The position numbers and the translations under genes were made by a program. From Pipra filicauda (lineage: Eukaryota; Chordata; Aves; Passeriformes; Pipridae): a DNA stretch of 64,000 nt. The first letter of the stretch is position 1; each line of letters begins with the position of its first letter. The notes beneath the pieces were generated by a model, which saw only the letters and a program-made list of their open reading frames with translations, did no database searches and had not been told where the DNA came from. This document shows, piece after piece, positions 24,855 through 37,100 of this stretch. The stretch spans positions 806,001-870,000 of the forward strand of contig NW_024104319.1 in assembly GCF_003945595.2 (NCBI RefSeq), given 5' to 3'.

Positions 24855-27800
24855 AGATGTAGAAAACATCCATAAGCAATTATTTAGTTGACTCAGCAAT
24901 TCCCTAGGAAATGAGGATATAAGCTGCATTGTTCTATAACAACACCACAACAAAGTATAGTCATTCTAGACGAAAGCTGGTGTTCAATCTGTTCCATGAA
25001 TCAGAGAAAGATCCTGATACTCTTTGCACAGCGGCTGGCTACAGATCTCCTAAGGTGAAGATTCTACTGGTTCAAATGCAGATGTCTGAAAGTCAGATAT
25101 CTGCTACAAATTACCCACTTAAGCTCCCTTTGTAGAGAGACAGAATCTTAAAACAGCTGTTTGAGAGAGGTGGGTACCTGTGGGCAAGCAAATATACCTT
25201 GGAGATTCACAGTGCTGGTGGTGTGTTGGAACCAAACTCTTCAGGGGCACTGAGTCTGCAAGGAAGGCTTTAAGAATCTCATTGAAGGGTCCGTGGGACC
25301 ACGGTAGTAATCACTGCCTGCAAAGAACAGGAGAACCTGCTCTCCAGTGATTGCAAAAGAACTCCCCAGCCACCAGACAGTGGTGAATACCTTTAATGGG
25401 AGGATGGAAGTGGTTTGCCTGCTGACATTCTTTCCAGACACTTCACTGTCCTGTGACTTGAGGGATTCATATTAATAATTGCAAGCCGAGTCACTGCAGG
25501 TGGACCTTGGACTGAAGTAGCCTCTTGCTATATCAAACAGGCCAGTTCCATGAGGACTGTTAGCAGGCTGTGTCATCACATGTGAGGCTGTACACACGTA
25601 TCCTCTTCTAGACCTGGATCTGCCAGGAAGGAGGTACCATACCCAGGAACTCGGTTTTGCCTCTTCCACAGAACCATGTTATCATGACTGACTTGAGTTA
25701 CAAAGGATTCAGGCAAGCAGCTCTCCTGAGAATCGTGGGAGTGGAAGGAAGAGAGACAACTGCTACTTGTAAATCATCCCTCCCTACAGTCACTCTAACA
25801 CCTGGTTTTCTAGGAATATCCATGCCTGATGAGAGCAATCCTGGAGGAATGGAAAGGAGCATTTTTATTCAGATCAGCCTTCTGTGGGATATTACATTCA
25901 CCAGTGTTAGAAAGAACTTCTTGAGATACGTCTAGCACTGATGGGAATAAAATGACATTGGGATTATAATTCTTTGCTGTTAACTTCCATTCAGAACTGC
26001 TCAACCCTAGATACAGTAGGCTTTTTTTTTTTTTGTAATTTTCAGAATTTTTTCTGCCTAGACATGAATTTCTGTAGTTCTCTCCTCATGCCTCCTCAAC
26101 CCCAGGCATTCCTATTAAATATCCATCCTTTCTATCTTTTCTGTTTCACCACATCATATTAACTCTCTGGGTTGCCTTTCCAGTGACCAGAAAAAAAAAT
26201 CAATTTCCCAGTGTTAATGTCTACAGTAAGATTTCTAAAACAATGTTAGATTGTTAGAAAATCTGTAATTCATAAAAAAAGAAACCTCTCATTAAAAAAG
26301 GAAAAAGGTTATAGACTATTTACTGACCTGATTCTGGTTCTAACAGATAAAAAGAAGATTTTAGTGCCACCTGGTCAAGGAAAGAAAAAATTTTTGATTG
26401 CTGATTGGTTGTATGTAATATTTAAAAATAATAAAGACAAATTCCTGCAGCATGAGCTATATAAAAAAATAATTATTAACAGAATCCCAGGGCAAACCTA
26501 AAGATCCATTCATATCTCAGGACACTTCTAATTGAACCCATCTGTGTAGAAATTAAATATTGCTGACTTTTTTGGCAAACAGACATGGCTGAATGGTTTC
26601 CACGCTGCCCTCACAAATGTGAATCCAACAAACACCTACACGGAGAAGATGAAGACATCACTGCCTGTATATTAGGAAGGGCAGCCACTGATAAAATCAG
26701 TACTGAGCCAGGTCACAGCTTAAGGGACAATTTTGGTCCTTCTCAACAGGAAAGACTCGATGTGTAAGAAGCACAGGAAACCAAAACATGCACAAACACA
26801 TGACAGTAGAAGTTACACGGGCAGTGTGCTTAAGGTTGCAATGGTTTCACACATTTTCCCTGTTGCATGATGTCAAGCCTTTTTACCAGCATGCAATGTG
26901 AGAACCACCCGGTGATGTCTAATCAGGCATGGAAGACTGATGTTCCCATGTAAACTGGCTCTCTGTGCCATTTCAGAATATCCATTTTCTCAACCGCCTG
27001 TTCCTGAAATCTAGTCAAAGATGGCCTGAATGCCTACCCCAGCCCACATACTGTGGAGGGCCCTGAGCATCACCTGCCAGGAATTGACACCTTAGATCCT
27101 TTGCTCAGTGTGTTTTCCTAAATATATCCTTCCTTGAGAAGTGATCACTGACTGGAGCTTCCCCAGCAGCTTTGTTCCTTCCCTCAGACATTGGGAGGCT
27201 TGTGCATTACCCAGCTCATCTCACAATGCTTTCTTCCCTCTATAGGGAACTCCAGCTCTGGCTAGAGAACTACTTCACCACAAGTAGGAAGGGAAATACT
27301 GTGTCTCTCAGCCTCTCTAACTCAGGATGAGTGCATGAAAGCAGCTCAGTGTTCTCCATCAATTTCACTGTGCTGGAATGGCCCAAGAATGGTTCCCTAA
27401 CTCACTGGCTACTGCAAATATGCGAAAAACTGAGGGGAAAAGCATACTGCACAGGGTAGACATAAGAAAAGCACCTTCATATGAGCAATGAATATTTTGT
27501 GAGTCTGAACGTGTCAGCAGAAAGATACCACAGTATACAAGAAATGGGTAGAGGACAGAATGTAACTAGAACTAGGTAAAGCATAAGGGTGTTTTCTGTG
27601 CAAGAAAAAGACACCCTTTATTTACACATGGCATTTTTAACCTACTTTCAACTAATAGTTGAAATAGTGCTTTAGAGAAAGGCTTGCATAATTCAAATTT
27701 TTATGAAACATCATAAATCTGAACAGGACAGGATGAAGTTAAAAGGATCTGCATTCTCATTTAGGAAATAAAACTCTTGTTCAATTGGAATCTCTGGATT

Positions 27801-28327
27801 TTTCCTCCATGTCATTGAATCAGCCACATAATTGTAAGCCTTTAGAGAAAAATACTAAAAAATATCCCAAAGCAGTGTGTGTGGGGGGATGTTTCATCTC
27901 ATTAGGGAGAAATTGAGCAGTAAAAGCCAAATGAAAAAAGATTGTAATTTACATAAAGGAAATCCCTAAGGACAATCTAAATGCTCATAAAGAGAGGGCA
28001 CAATGGCACTAGGTCCTATTATTTTCATTAAGCCATTAAAATGTAAGGCAGAACAACTGAAATGTCTAGAAAATGTGTCAGCTTTGAAGACAAATCTAAA
28101 TGTCATAAAAAAGGCAGAAATCTAACATGAAGGAGTGTTCTTGGTACACTGACAGAAACTGTTCTGTAAACACCACAACCAAACAGATACCACACATGGC
28201 TTCATGGTTTGGGAATCTGAAGTGCATTTCTCTGTATCAGTTGCATTTTAATAAAATCAGTTCAAAAGCTCCATTTATAATGATGATCATAAGATGTCTG
28301 AGATTACATGTGCAACATTAGTGCTCC

Positions 28328-28987
28328 TTAGGTCAATGAGTGGAGGCAAAAAAGCAGACAGACTTGGATGGTCCAGAAGATGACTGAGACAAAAAACCCC
28401 ACAGGAATAAAAGTGATGCTGGATGTAAATGGTAGGGACAGAGAGAGAACAAGAATGGGGACCACCTGAAGAGTGCCAACTGTGCAGATGGTCAGATACA
28501 TGGATACAAAGATTCCCAGCTTCTTGTCAGTGCTCATTCTGGACTGAAAGTCCAATGGAAAATATAAACAATTTTTTTTCCAGAGTATTTCAGAAATGTC
28601 AATAAGATTTTGATTTGGGTCTTTGAACAGCAGTGGCATTTTTACTTTTCAGGACTTTTGTTGCTGTTTTCCACAGTTTTCATCTACTCCAAAGAGAAGA
28701 AAAATGAAGCAAACAAACAAACAACAACAAAAAAGAAAATCTGAGAGAAAAATAAATATTTCTGAAAGGGAGAAGCCATTTTTTAATTGATGAAATACTG
28801 TCCAGATCCATTCTGACGGTCTGCAGTGGTTTGGGATGAACAGAGAGAGACAAATGAGAATGCAGAGACCAAGAGACAACACTTCTATTGCATTGGTCAT
28901 TGTAGCTGTGCCTAAAGGAGACAAATCAGGATAAAAGGATCTTTCAAAATACAGATGCCTTGTGTGAAGAAAAGGCTCTGATAACAC
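28328..28987 (-). other. Two consecutive hydrophobic open frames, gene status doubtful
   Basis: On the - strand a 112-codon frame (28987 to 28649) is followed after a few bases by a 103-codon frame (28639 to 28328). Each has two or three stretches long and hydrophobic enough to span a membrane (for example LSLGLCILICLSLFI and VGFFVSVIFWTIQVCLLFC). An acceptor-like TTTCAG precedes a possible exon near 28544 on this strand. However, T-rich DNA alone yields Phe/Leu/Ile/Val-rich frames, and I recognise no family. It could be a decayed small membrane-protein gene or chance. Confidence 0.15.
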
Positions 28988-30244
28988 TTATTTTAAAAAT
29001 CTGTATTTTCCACAAAATACCTATTAAACTGTGAGGGTTGGAAAGAAGCAGTTTGACTCCTCTAGTGCCTGAATGCTTAGAAGCTGACTTCTGCCCTCAG
29101 GCTTTGGTTGATTCAATGTGTTTGGATACAAAGCTCTTGCTGTTTCCCAAACTAAAGCCTTGTCATTTGAGTCCTCATTGTATGCTGTGGGACCATGGCA
29201 ACTATGCTCAATGAATGACTCCGTCTTCAACCTTGCTCACAGGAGAATCCAGGTTTTATACCTTATCTCTGTACACAGACATGGGATTTGCAGAGGGGCC
29301 ACATGAGTGAGACCCTCTAAATATTGTCCCAAGACACCTTGAAATCTTGGGAGACAGGGACAATTTTCAAATCTTCGTTCCACCTGGGTATGCCTGTTAT
29401 TCTAGTTCAATAGATGCTTGTAGTCAAAGGCATGGGGAGTCCTTTGAGCCCATCAGAGTTCCTTTAAAAACAGTGAGTCATACACAAATTAGAAGTGCTG
29501 TACCTGCCAGAAACTGTCCAATGGATGTCCCCCTATAAAAACTGTATGAACACTGCAGTTGCACATTACGAGAAGGATGCTGAAGTTGCAGAAGGGAAAA
29601 ATATGTGTTGAGTGTACATTAATTAACAAAATTCCATAAAAGTTGTGGGACACCCACAGAAAAGAAGTATCTTTGCCCCAGAGCTGCTATAGTATGCTTA
29701 TAGTATACTTAAGTCATATGGAGCTTTCTGTGAGCAGAAAGACTAATATGTGTAGTAGAAGCCCCCTGGCAATTTCTTCTGCTTAAAAGATCATTCCTAT
29801 TTTTCACAATTAGATTCTGATCACTACCCTGACAGGTAACTGAGGAATACAGAATGGATCGTTATTTTTCTGTGCTTAATATTTTACTGCATTATAAGTG
29901 TCATGATGCTTAACAATTAAGAATTTTTCATCTAATTCAGCTCAATTTATTTAGGTGCTCAGTTAGAATCCTAATTCCTCCTTTAGCCATTAATCTGCCA
30001 GATGTGATAATGCACAGCTAGCTTTCCTCTCCTTGATTGATATTTTCCTGAATATTTTTCATCTGCATATTTTCGGTGAGGTTACACAGAAAAGTCTAGG
30101 GTTTTCTGATGGCTGTGAGTTTTTGTCTGTGATAACAATGCATACACAATAAAAGGTAGTTGATTCCTTAGTATCTGGCTCTGCATACTGTGGTTATCAC
30201 TTTTCCAATTATCTGAGGAGATCAAGACCAAGAGAAGGCTAGCA

Positions 30245-31168
30245 AACCTTTATTGATGATTTAGATGAGCGGATTGAGTGTACCGTCAGCAAATTTGCAG
30301 ATGACACCAAGTTGAGGAGGGAGCGTTGACCAGCTGGAAGGCAGGAGGGCTCTGCAGAGGGACTTGGATAGGTTGGAGAGTTGGGCTGATTCCAACAGGA
30401 TGAGGTTCAACAAAGCCAAGTGCCAGGTCCTGCACTTTGGCCACAACAACCCCCTGAAGTGCTACAGGCTGGGACAGAGTGGCTGGAAAGCAGCCAGGCA
30501 GGAAGGGACCTGGGAGTCTGGATTGACAGGAAGCTGAACATGAGCCAGCAGTGTGCCCAGGGGGCCAAGAAGGCCAATGGATCCTGGCCTGGATCAGGAA
30601 CAGTGTGGCCAACAGGTCCAGGGAAGTGATTCTTCCCCTGTACTCAGCGCTGGTGAGGCCACACCTGGAGTGCTGTGTCCAGTTCTGGGCCCTCAGTTCA
30701 GGAAGGACATGGAGGGGCTGGAGCAGGTCCAGAGAAGAGCAATGAGGCTGGTGAAGGGACTCAAGCACAAGTGCTGTGAGGAGAGGCTGAGGGAGCTGGG
30801 GCTGTTCAGCCTGGAGAAGAGAAGGTTCAGGGGAGACCTCCTCACTCTCTACAACTCCCTGACAGGAGGTTGTAGCCAGGTGGGGGTTTTCCTCTCCCAG
30901 GCAGCTCTCAGTAGGACAAGAGGACATAGTCTTAAGTTCTGCCAGGGGAGGTTTAAATCAGATATTAGGAAGAAATTCTTTACAGAGAGAGTAATCAAAC
31001 ATTGGGATGGGCTGGCCAGGAAGGCGGTGAAGTCACCATCCCTGGAGCTTTTTGAGACTGACTGTGGCACTTAGTGCCACGGTCTGGCAACCATAATGTG
31101 TTGGATCAAAAGTTGGACTTGATGATCTCAGAGGCCCCTTCCAACCCAGCTGATTCTATGATTCTATG
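30245..31168 (+). mobile_element. CR1 LINE, 5'-truncated 0.92-kb copy
   Basis: Begins inside the reverse transcriptase at FIDDLDERIECTVSKFADDTKL (FADDTK around 30291-30308, the catalytic Asp pair). It runs through the RT C-terminus ([56 protein letters not shown]). The 3' UTR ends with two copies of the octamer ATTCTATG at 31153-31168. Two single-base frameshifts (about 30585 and 30695) split the reading frame, so it is non-functional. Divergence is modest, suggesting a younger copy than those at 22 and 51 kb. The antisense open frame across it is a shadow. Confidence 0.95.
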
Positions 31169-34100
31169 AAATGGATTTTTCAACTCTCTGGAAAAAATAT
31201 CAAGTTTTCAAATCAAGGACCCATGGGGCGAGTTAGGGGGCCCAGGGCTGGGGAAGGGGTGCTGGGTAGGCAGAGGGACCATGATCATCCGTGGGGCCAC
31301 ATCCATGAATGTGTGTGTGCTTGTGAACTGGGAGAGTGTCATGTTAGCAAAGCCAGCTAAGTCATTGGCAGGCCAATGAACCTTGGTCTGAGGCAGTAAC
31401 AGGTTTAGGATTAGAGCTCTTTCCCAGAAATCTGTACTAGCCAACAGTCTGCTTGCTGTTGTGGATGTTTAATAGGTCTCTAGAAATGGGAGGCAATCTC
31501 TCTGCAAGAGGTTTGACTTCAGAGTTGTGAGATTTTAATTACATCTAGTGAATCCTATTATATTGTGCTGTATCATGCTGCAGAACAACTTCAGGAGCTA
31601 CGAAAAATTGAATTTCATAAGGAGGGATAAAACCAGAAAAAAATCCACATATGAATATTAATATTGAATACTGCTATTAAACTTCTCCTAACTACATTCC
31701 TGCTGTTTGCCAGTTAGTGGAGTTAGCAAGCTAACTTTGCAAAGGGATATTGGGATTATTGAAAAATTTGGGGACAGTGTATGAGAAAATGGCATAGATA
31801 GGAAACTGTTATAATGATCAGAGTTAATAGACATGAAGGCTCCATTCCAATAAACAAAAATTCACAGGAGATCCAATGATCTGTAGTCTCTGCAAACCTT
31901 TGGCTGTTGCTATGAATCTTTCTTTAATAAACTCTTGGTATTATTGGTCTACTCTTGGTAGAATTTTAACTATGCTGACCCTAGCTGGCTTGAAGTTGGA
32001 ATGATTGCCACCAGCTGTGCTGTCAGTATGATAGGAAAAATGACACTTCCATTTGTATGTGACATTTAAGGTGTTTGTGAGCCTGCATGCATATATAGAG
32101 AGCTAAAAATAGGTTGATAACAAAATAAAAGTTTGTTACAAGAGTATGATTAAGGAAAAAAATAAGCAATACCTGCTAATAATCCCACCATGTTCAAAAC
32201 ATGCTTCACTCTGAGAATGCTTTTAAGCCTACAGCTTTTCAAAGCCATATCCTGACTACCTGAATAAGCCTCCACCATCATGACAGCCATCTAACCAAAC
32301 CCTGGAAATGGAAATACACAACTGGAAATGGAAAGAGTGAATGAATACACAGCCAGTCCCCCTCTCATAGGCTAGCACTCAGTGAGCTGACTTCTTCAAG
32401 AATGAGTCAGTGGCTCTGAAGCTCTTCCTAGTTCTACCCTAGACTACCTCCCAATCGGCCTGTTATGATCGCCTGTAATAAAATAAATCCTCTGCCTCAT
32501 TAACAGGACTGACATGAATGAGATAGCACACTAATCCACTTCTTAAGAAAGGAAAATTAGGGATCACTATTTTATAAGCTATACACAGGTAAAGCTGAAA
32601 CCACCCACAAAGAAACCTGACAGTTTATTCTGTTTACAGAGCAAGAGACTGGGGCCCTGTGAGACAAAGTGACCTGACTGACATGAGTAGCAGGCTGAGA
32701 AACACCTCCTATAGGATTATTGCTGTCTGATTTCAAAAATAATTTCTTGCAGCACTCTTTGCATACAGTGGAGAATGTTGTCTGACTCCTAGAAGAGTCA
32801 CAGAGAAAACTTGTTTATGGATTTACCCACCTGCACAAGAAAGTTGTTTCTTGAGGGCCTTTCATTCTTCACATGTTATGCAGCACTCTGATTTTTACTG
32901 GTATAGGCCCTGCTACCTCCCTGAAACAGCCAGGGACCAAAATTCTCTGTGATCACTTTTAGAATCCCAAATATGGCAGCTCCTTTCCTCTGCCACAACA
33001 TCCCTGTGCTAGGCAGGCTGGCAACCTTTAAGAAGGTGACAGATGTTTCTGTTTCTCAGCTGCAATCAGAGGGAGGTAACTTGCATTCTAATGCAAAAAG
33101 AGGTTGCACGCAGCTACTTAATTTTTCATTATTTCAACCTCATTTTTCAACCAAACATTTTCCATCCTCGACTCATTGTATGGCCCACCATTAGACAGGC
33201 TGCTGCATATTCATTTCCTTCCTAACTTAGAGAAGAAACCCACTCCTACTTCCTCTGTGAAACAAATCGTGTCAACGGTTGCAAAGACGATTGGTGCAGA
33301 ACTTTACTCTCAAAAGCTTTAGTTGGTCCCTACTGTGCAAAGACATGGCTGCTTACATTTTCCATAGCAAAAAAAGTACAGATCAGTCTGCTCTAGTAAG
33401 TTTTTTATAAGGATCAACAAAAGCTGGGCTGAAGCTGGAGCTGCTTAGGTTTAATGCACTAAAAGCATTCTTGCGAATGCTGTTATAAAGGCATAAATTG
33501 CAATGGTAACTGAACAGAACAGCTCAGAGAGGAAGCTGATGCGAGAATATAATGAGTTTTGGGCTGACAAATGCATGAAGAGCCCGCTAGGCCACCTGAA
33601 TGCTGTTCACTCAGAGGTCATTTAGCCCTTTGGGGGAAATACACAACTTAAAAGAGGCTGTGAAAGAGCTTCCCCCTGATCTTTGGGAGCACAAAATCTA
33701 GGAAGACATTTCCAGACTCTGGCTTCAGCTCAACGGTGCTCAGAGATTTCTGCAGACACAGAGAGAGAGCTGAGTCTGTGGTCTTCACATACTTTCAAAG
33801 TCACCATCAGATGACAAAACACTCATGTAAGAGTGGGAAATGGTTCTGCAACTTGTCTCCGGTTCCATTCCTTTGTACACAGATCTTCTCCCCACCTCCA
33901 GGTCACCATCAAGAAGAAATCAGATGATGTTTTCCATTCCTTATCATGGTTATGCTCCTTAGATTTCCAGTGCTATTACACTGCTTATGGCATGTTCTCT
34001 CTCTCCTTTTACCTTTGATTCATAAGGTTATTACCATTTAGACTGGGTTATTTCACCTTTTCCATCCCTGTTTTAAGGTTGTGATCTGAAGGCAAGTTAA

Positions 34101-37100
34101 AAGCAATGGTTCAGGAGAAGGCAATTCAATCCAATGTGTTACTCTGCAGAGTGGCTGGTCTCATGAAATGGTCTTCACCTCCAGCAATGAGGCTGCAAAT
34201 TCAAATTGGCACCAGAGGCAGAGCTGCAGTTATCTTTGCTGTCTTCCTACACTTTTGTGTGCATGTCTGAAAGATCACAGATGACTGACAACACCACCTC
34301 CAGACAGCTAAACAGAACTTTTCTTGTTGCCTTTCACCCTTTCTTTAGTAGTCTTCATAGGGTTGCCAGAAATGGTTTTTCCATAATAAAAGTCTTTCAG
34401 TAGATAAATAGAAAGGAGCAAGGGATAATGCTGAATGAAATCCACATGCAAGAATGCACGTTGTAAACACTTTATCTTGGTTAATTTCTTTTTCTCTCTT
34501 TGGAAAAATGTTAAAACATCTAGTGCTGGGATTTCACACACACATAGACACACACAATCCCTCTGACAAAGGCTAGCAAAAATAATAGCACTGAACAGAC
34601 TGGGCTGACATCTGAGCTCCATATCCAACACTGGCTGAGTAACCATGGCTTTCACTAACCACATCCTTAGTCTACATAATGCAACCTTTGGACAGCTGCT
34701 CTTCTTCAATGGCTCTTCTGTCTGCTTGTGCATGGCCTCTTGGTCCATGTTCACAAAGCCCCCTCAGCATGGTACTTGACAGATTTTCCGTCTCCATTCC
34801 TACCATTCCCTAGAGAGAGACAAATCTCTCTCATACCTTCAGTTCCATCCAAGTATTTAATCACACTGAGCCTAACCCAAGGGACCTTCTCTACTGTAGC
34901 CCAAGTTTTGGCCAGTTCTGCACGAGTGAGAAATAAGCTGAAAGAAGTGAGGTGAAAGAGAGTGGCTTTTTCTGGTCTCAGAAAGAAAGCTCTGACAAAA
35001 AAATGGCTTAATAAAAGAGCTGCTTTAACAAGGAAGAATAAAAGGAGAAATATAGATAGCAAGTAAATCTTATGTCACCTGAGATTCTGAGGGCCCCATG
35101 GTTGCACAGCATAGATGGACCCTGGATGGATTTTCTCATGGCATGCTGTGCTGATCTCATCTGTGGAATAAGGTTCCTCCATTTTGCTTTCTCTATTCTC
35201 CATTTATACCATCAGACAGGAAAGAATTTGTCATGAGACCTTCTTGCTGCTCTGTTATATAGAGGCAGGTACAGCCATCACTAGCACCAGGTGGGAGCCG
35301 CAGGGTGCAGTTCCTGTGAGCTTTATCCCGAAGCCAATGGACTGTGCAGCACAACACAAGCACCAAGGCTGCGCTGTATGAGCAGCACAGCACAGGCCTG
35401 GCTGTGCTCAGGTGAGCTGTGTTGTGAATCACTAACTCCTCTGTGTACAATGATCTCCTGACCACAGCCATGGCAGGATCCCACCAGAAGCAGACTTTCT
35501 CACCACCGTGCTGATAAGTACTGTATGCTCTTCTTCTTTCACCTTCCCCACCCTATACCTCGTAACTTCTGTTTGATTCACAAGCTTCTGTATCAAGCAA
35601 TATCTCCTTTGCATGCTGATTATGTGCCAAAATAGAATCATTGCCTTTGACATGGAGTCCTTTCACCCACTGTACGATTTCTACTAGGCACAGGGTAGGA
35701 ACCTAATTTCACATCTACCTGTCACTCATTTGATGCCATTAGCTTAGTCCCAAAACTTCAGCAGCCACTAGAGCAGGTCCAGTTCTGTTGTGTTCATTTA
35801 AAACGCTTTTGACTAGAAGAATGGCACCTGAGGTAGCAAAACAGGAGGTGGTGCATGTAGTAAAAGCCCTCTGTAACTGCTCTCTGCCACGGGAGGAACA
35901 CCCCATTATTCTGAAGGTGTTTTGTGCAATTACTGTTGTAAGTTTGGCTTTGATGAATGCTACCTTCATTTCATTCATTAGTGCTTTGTTCTCTAGAAAT
36001 TGCCTATAGCCCACGAACAAACTACTTGGATTTTGTTTGGTAAAAAAAAAAAAAGTAATTGCTTTATGAAGCTTCTTGTAAATGTGAGAGCCTTTGGGGT
36101 GTTTTTAAAAAACATCATTAGCAGTTTTATTTTTATCATAATTTTTAGAAGAAGGTTATTGCTTGCCATAGAGGCTTTCACACTCAAAGGGGTTATTGTT
36201 GCACTGGGAATTATATTGACCATAATAACTTTAAAAAAAAAAATAAATCACAGACTAAAAATAAGGAAATACAAAGTACTCTGCTTCCTGCTGTTTACAC
36301 AACACATATATGTCAGACTTTCACAGCTCTTCTGCAATTTCCTCACTCCAGCCTTGCACACCCTGTGTACCTGAGCCATGTACAGTTGGACTACTGCAGA
36401 ACGTCTCACACACAGTCACTAAAAATACTGGGTCTTTTTTCTCTGATGGACTGCTGTTTGAAGCATTAGTTTGGAGTCACATTAGGTGTTCAGCAGACAA
36501 AATAAAGATTGCCACAAAAATTCTCATGCTTTTGGAATATGAAATCAGAAGTACTGTAGAAAGATCAGGAGTCAAGCTTGGCAGGGCCTGAGAAAAATGA
36601 TGGCTTAAACACCGTACCAGGTTCTGATTGTTTTCTAGTACCTATTTGCACAGAAAAAGCCAATAGGTCTGTCGAGCTCAATTGATATTTCACTGAGGCA
36701 GGTCAAAAACAGGTACAGGCGGGTTACATGAGCTATTTTCTTTCCCCACACAAATACTAGCACAGAAAGAAAATATTTTTCGGAGAGAATTCATTAATAT
36801 CCTGAGATAAGTAATGAGTGAGGCACAACACAGGGAACAATGAAGCCCATACAAAGCAACAAAGGGTGCCTGCCTACAGCAGAGCAACATAAAATAGAGG
36901 TGTTCACATTTAGAGACAGGTTCCATAAAAACTTTGAAATCCAGATTTCTAGATCAGCCAGGGCCAGTGCCAGAGGACAGATTATTAAAAAATGAGAAGG
37001 AACAAACAATTCATGGCACCAGAAGCCAGAGGTGGGTGTTACACAGTAGGATAAATTAAGGGAAGACTTTTGCTATATATTTTGATATAGGTGATGCCTC

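Larger units (their letters stand above)
22566..30244. other. Intergenic, no gene recognised
   Basis: Holds two T/G-rich tracts (listed separately), a 13-base T run at 26022-26034 and two hydrophobic - strand frames at 28328-28987 (listed separately). The stretches 27640-28120 and 29870-30190 are AT-rich with homeodomain-like TAAT cores and look like conserved non-coding sequence by eye. Confidence 0.5.

Noticed and set aside
30286..30927. 213-codon - strand frame
   Set aside because: Lies entirely antisense within the CR1 element; it is a by-product of the GC-rich RT region.
35739..36055. Possible processed pseudogene (open frames on both strands followed by a 13-base A run)
   Set aside because: No parent gene recognised, no flanking duplication found, and poly-A runs of this length occur elsewhere in the window without pseudogenes.
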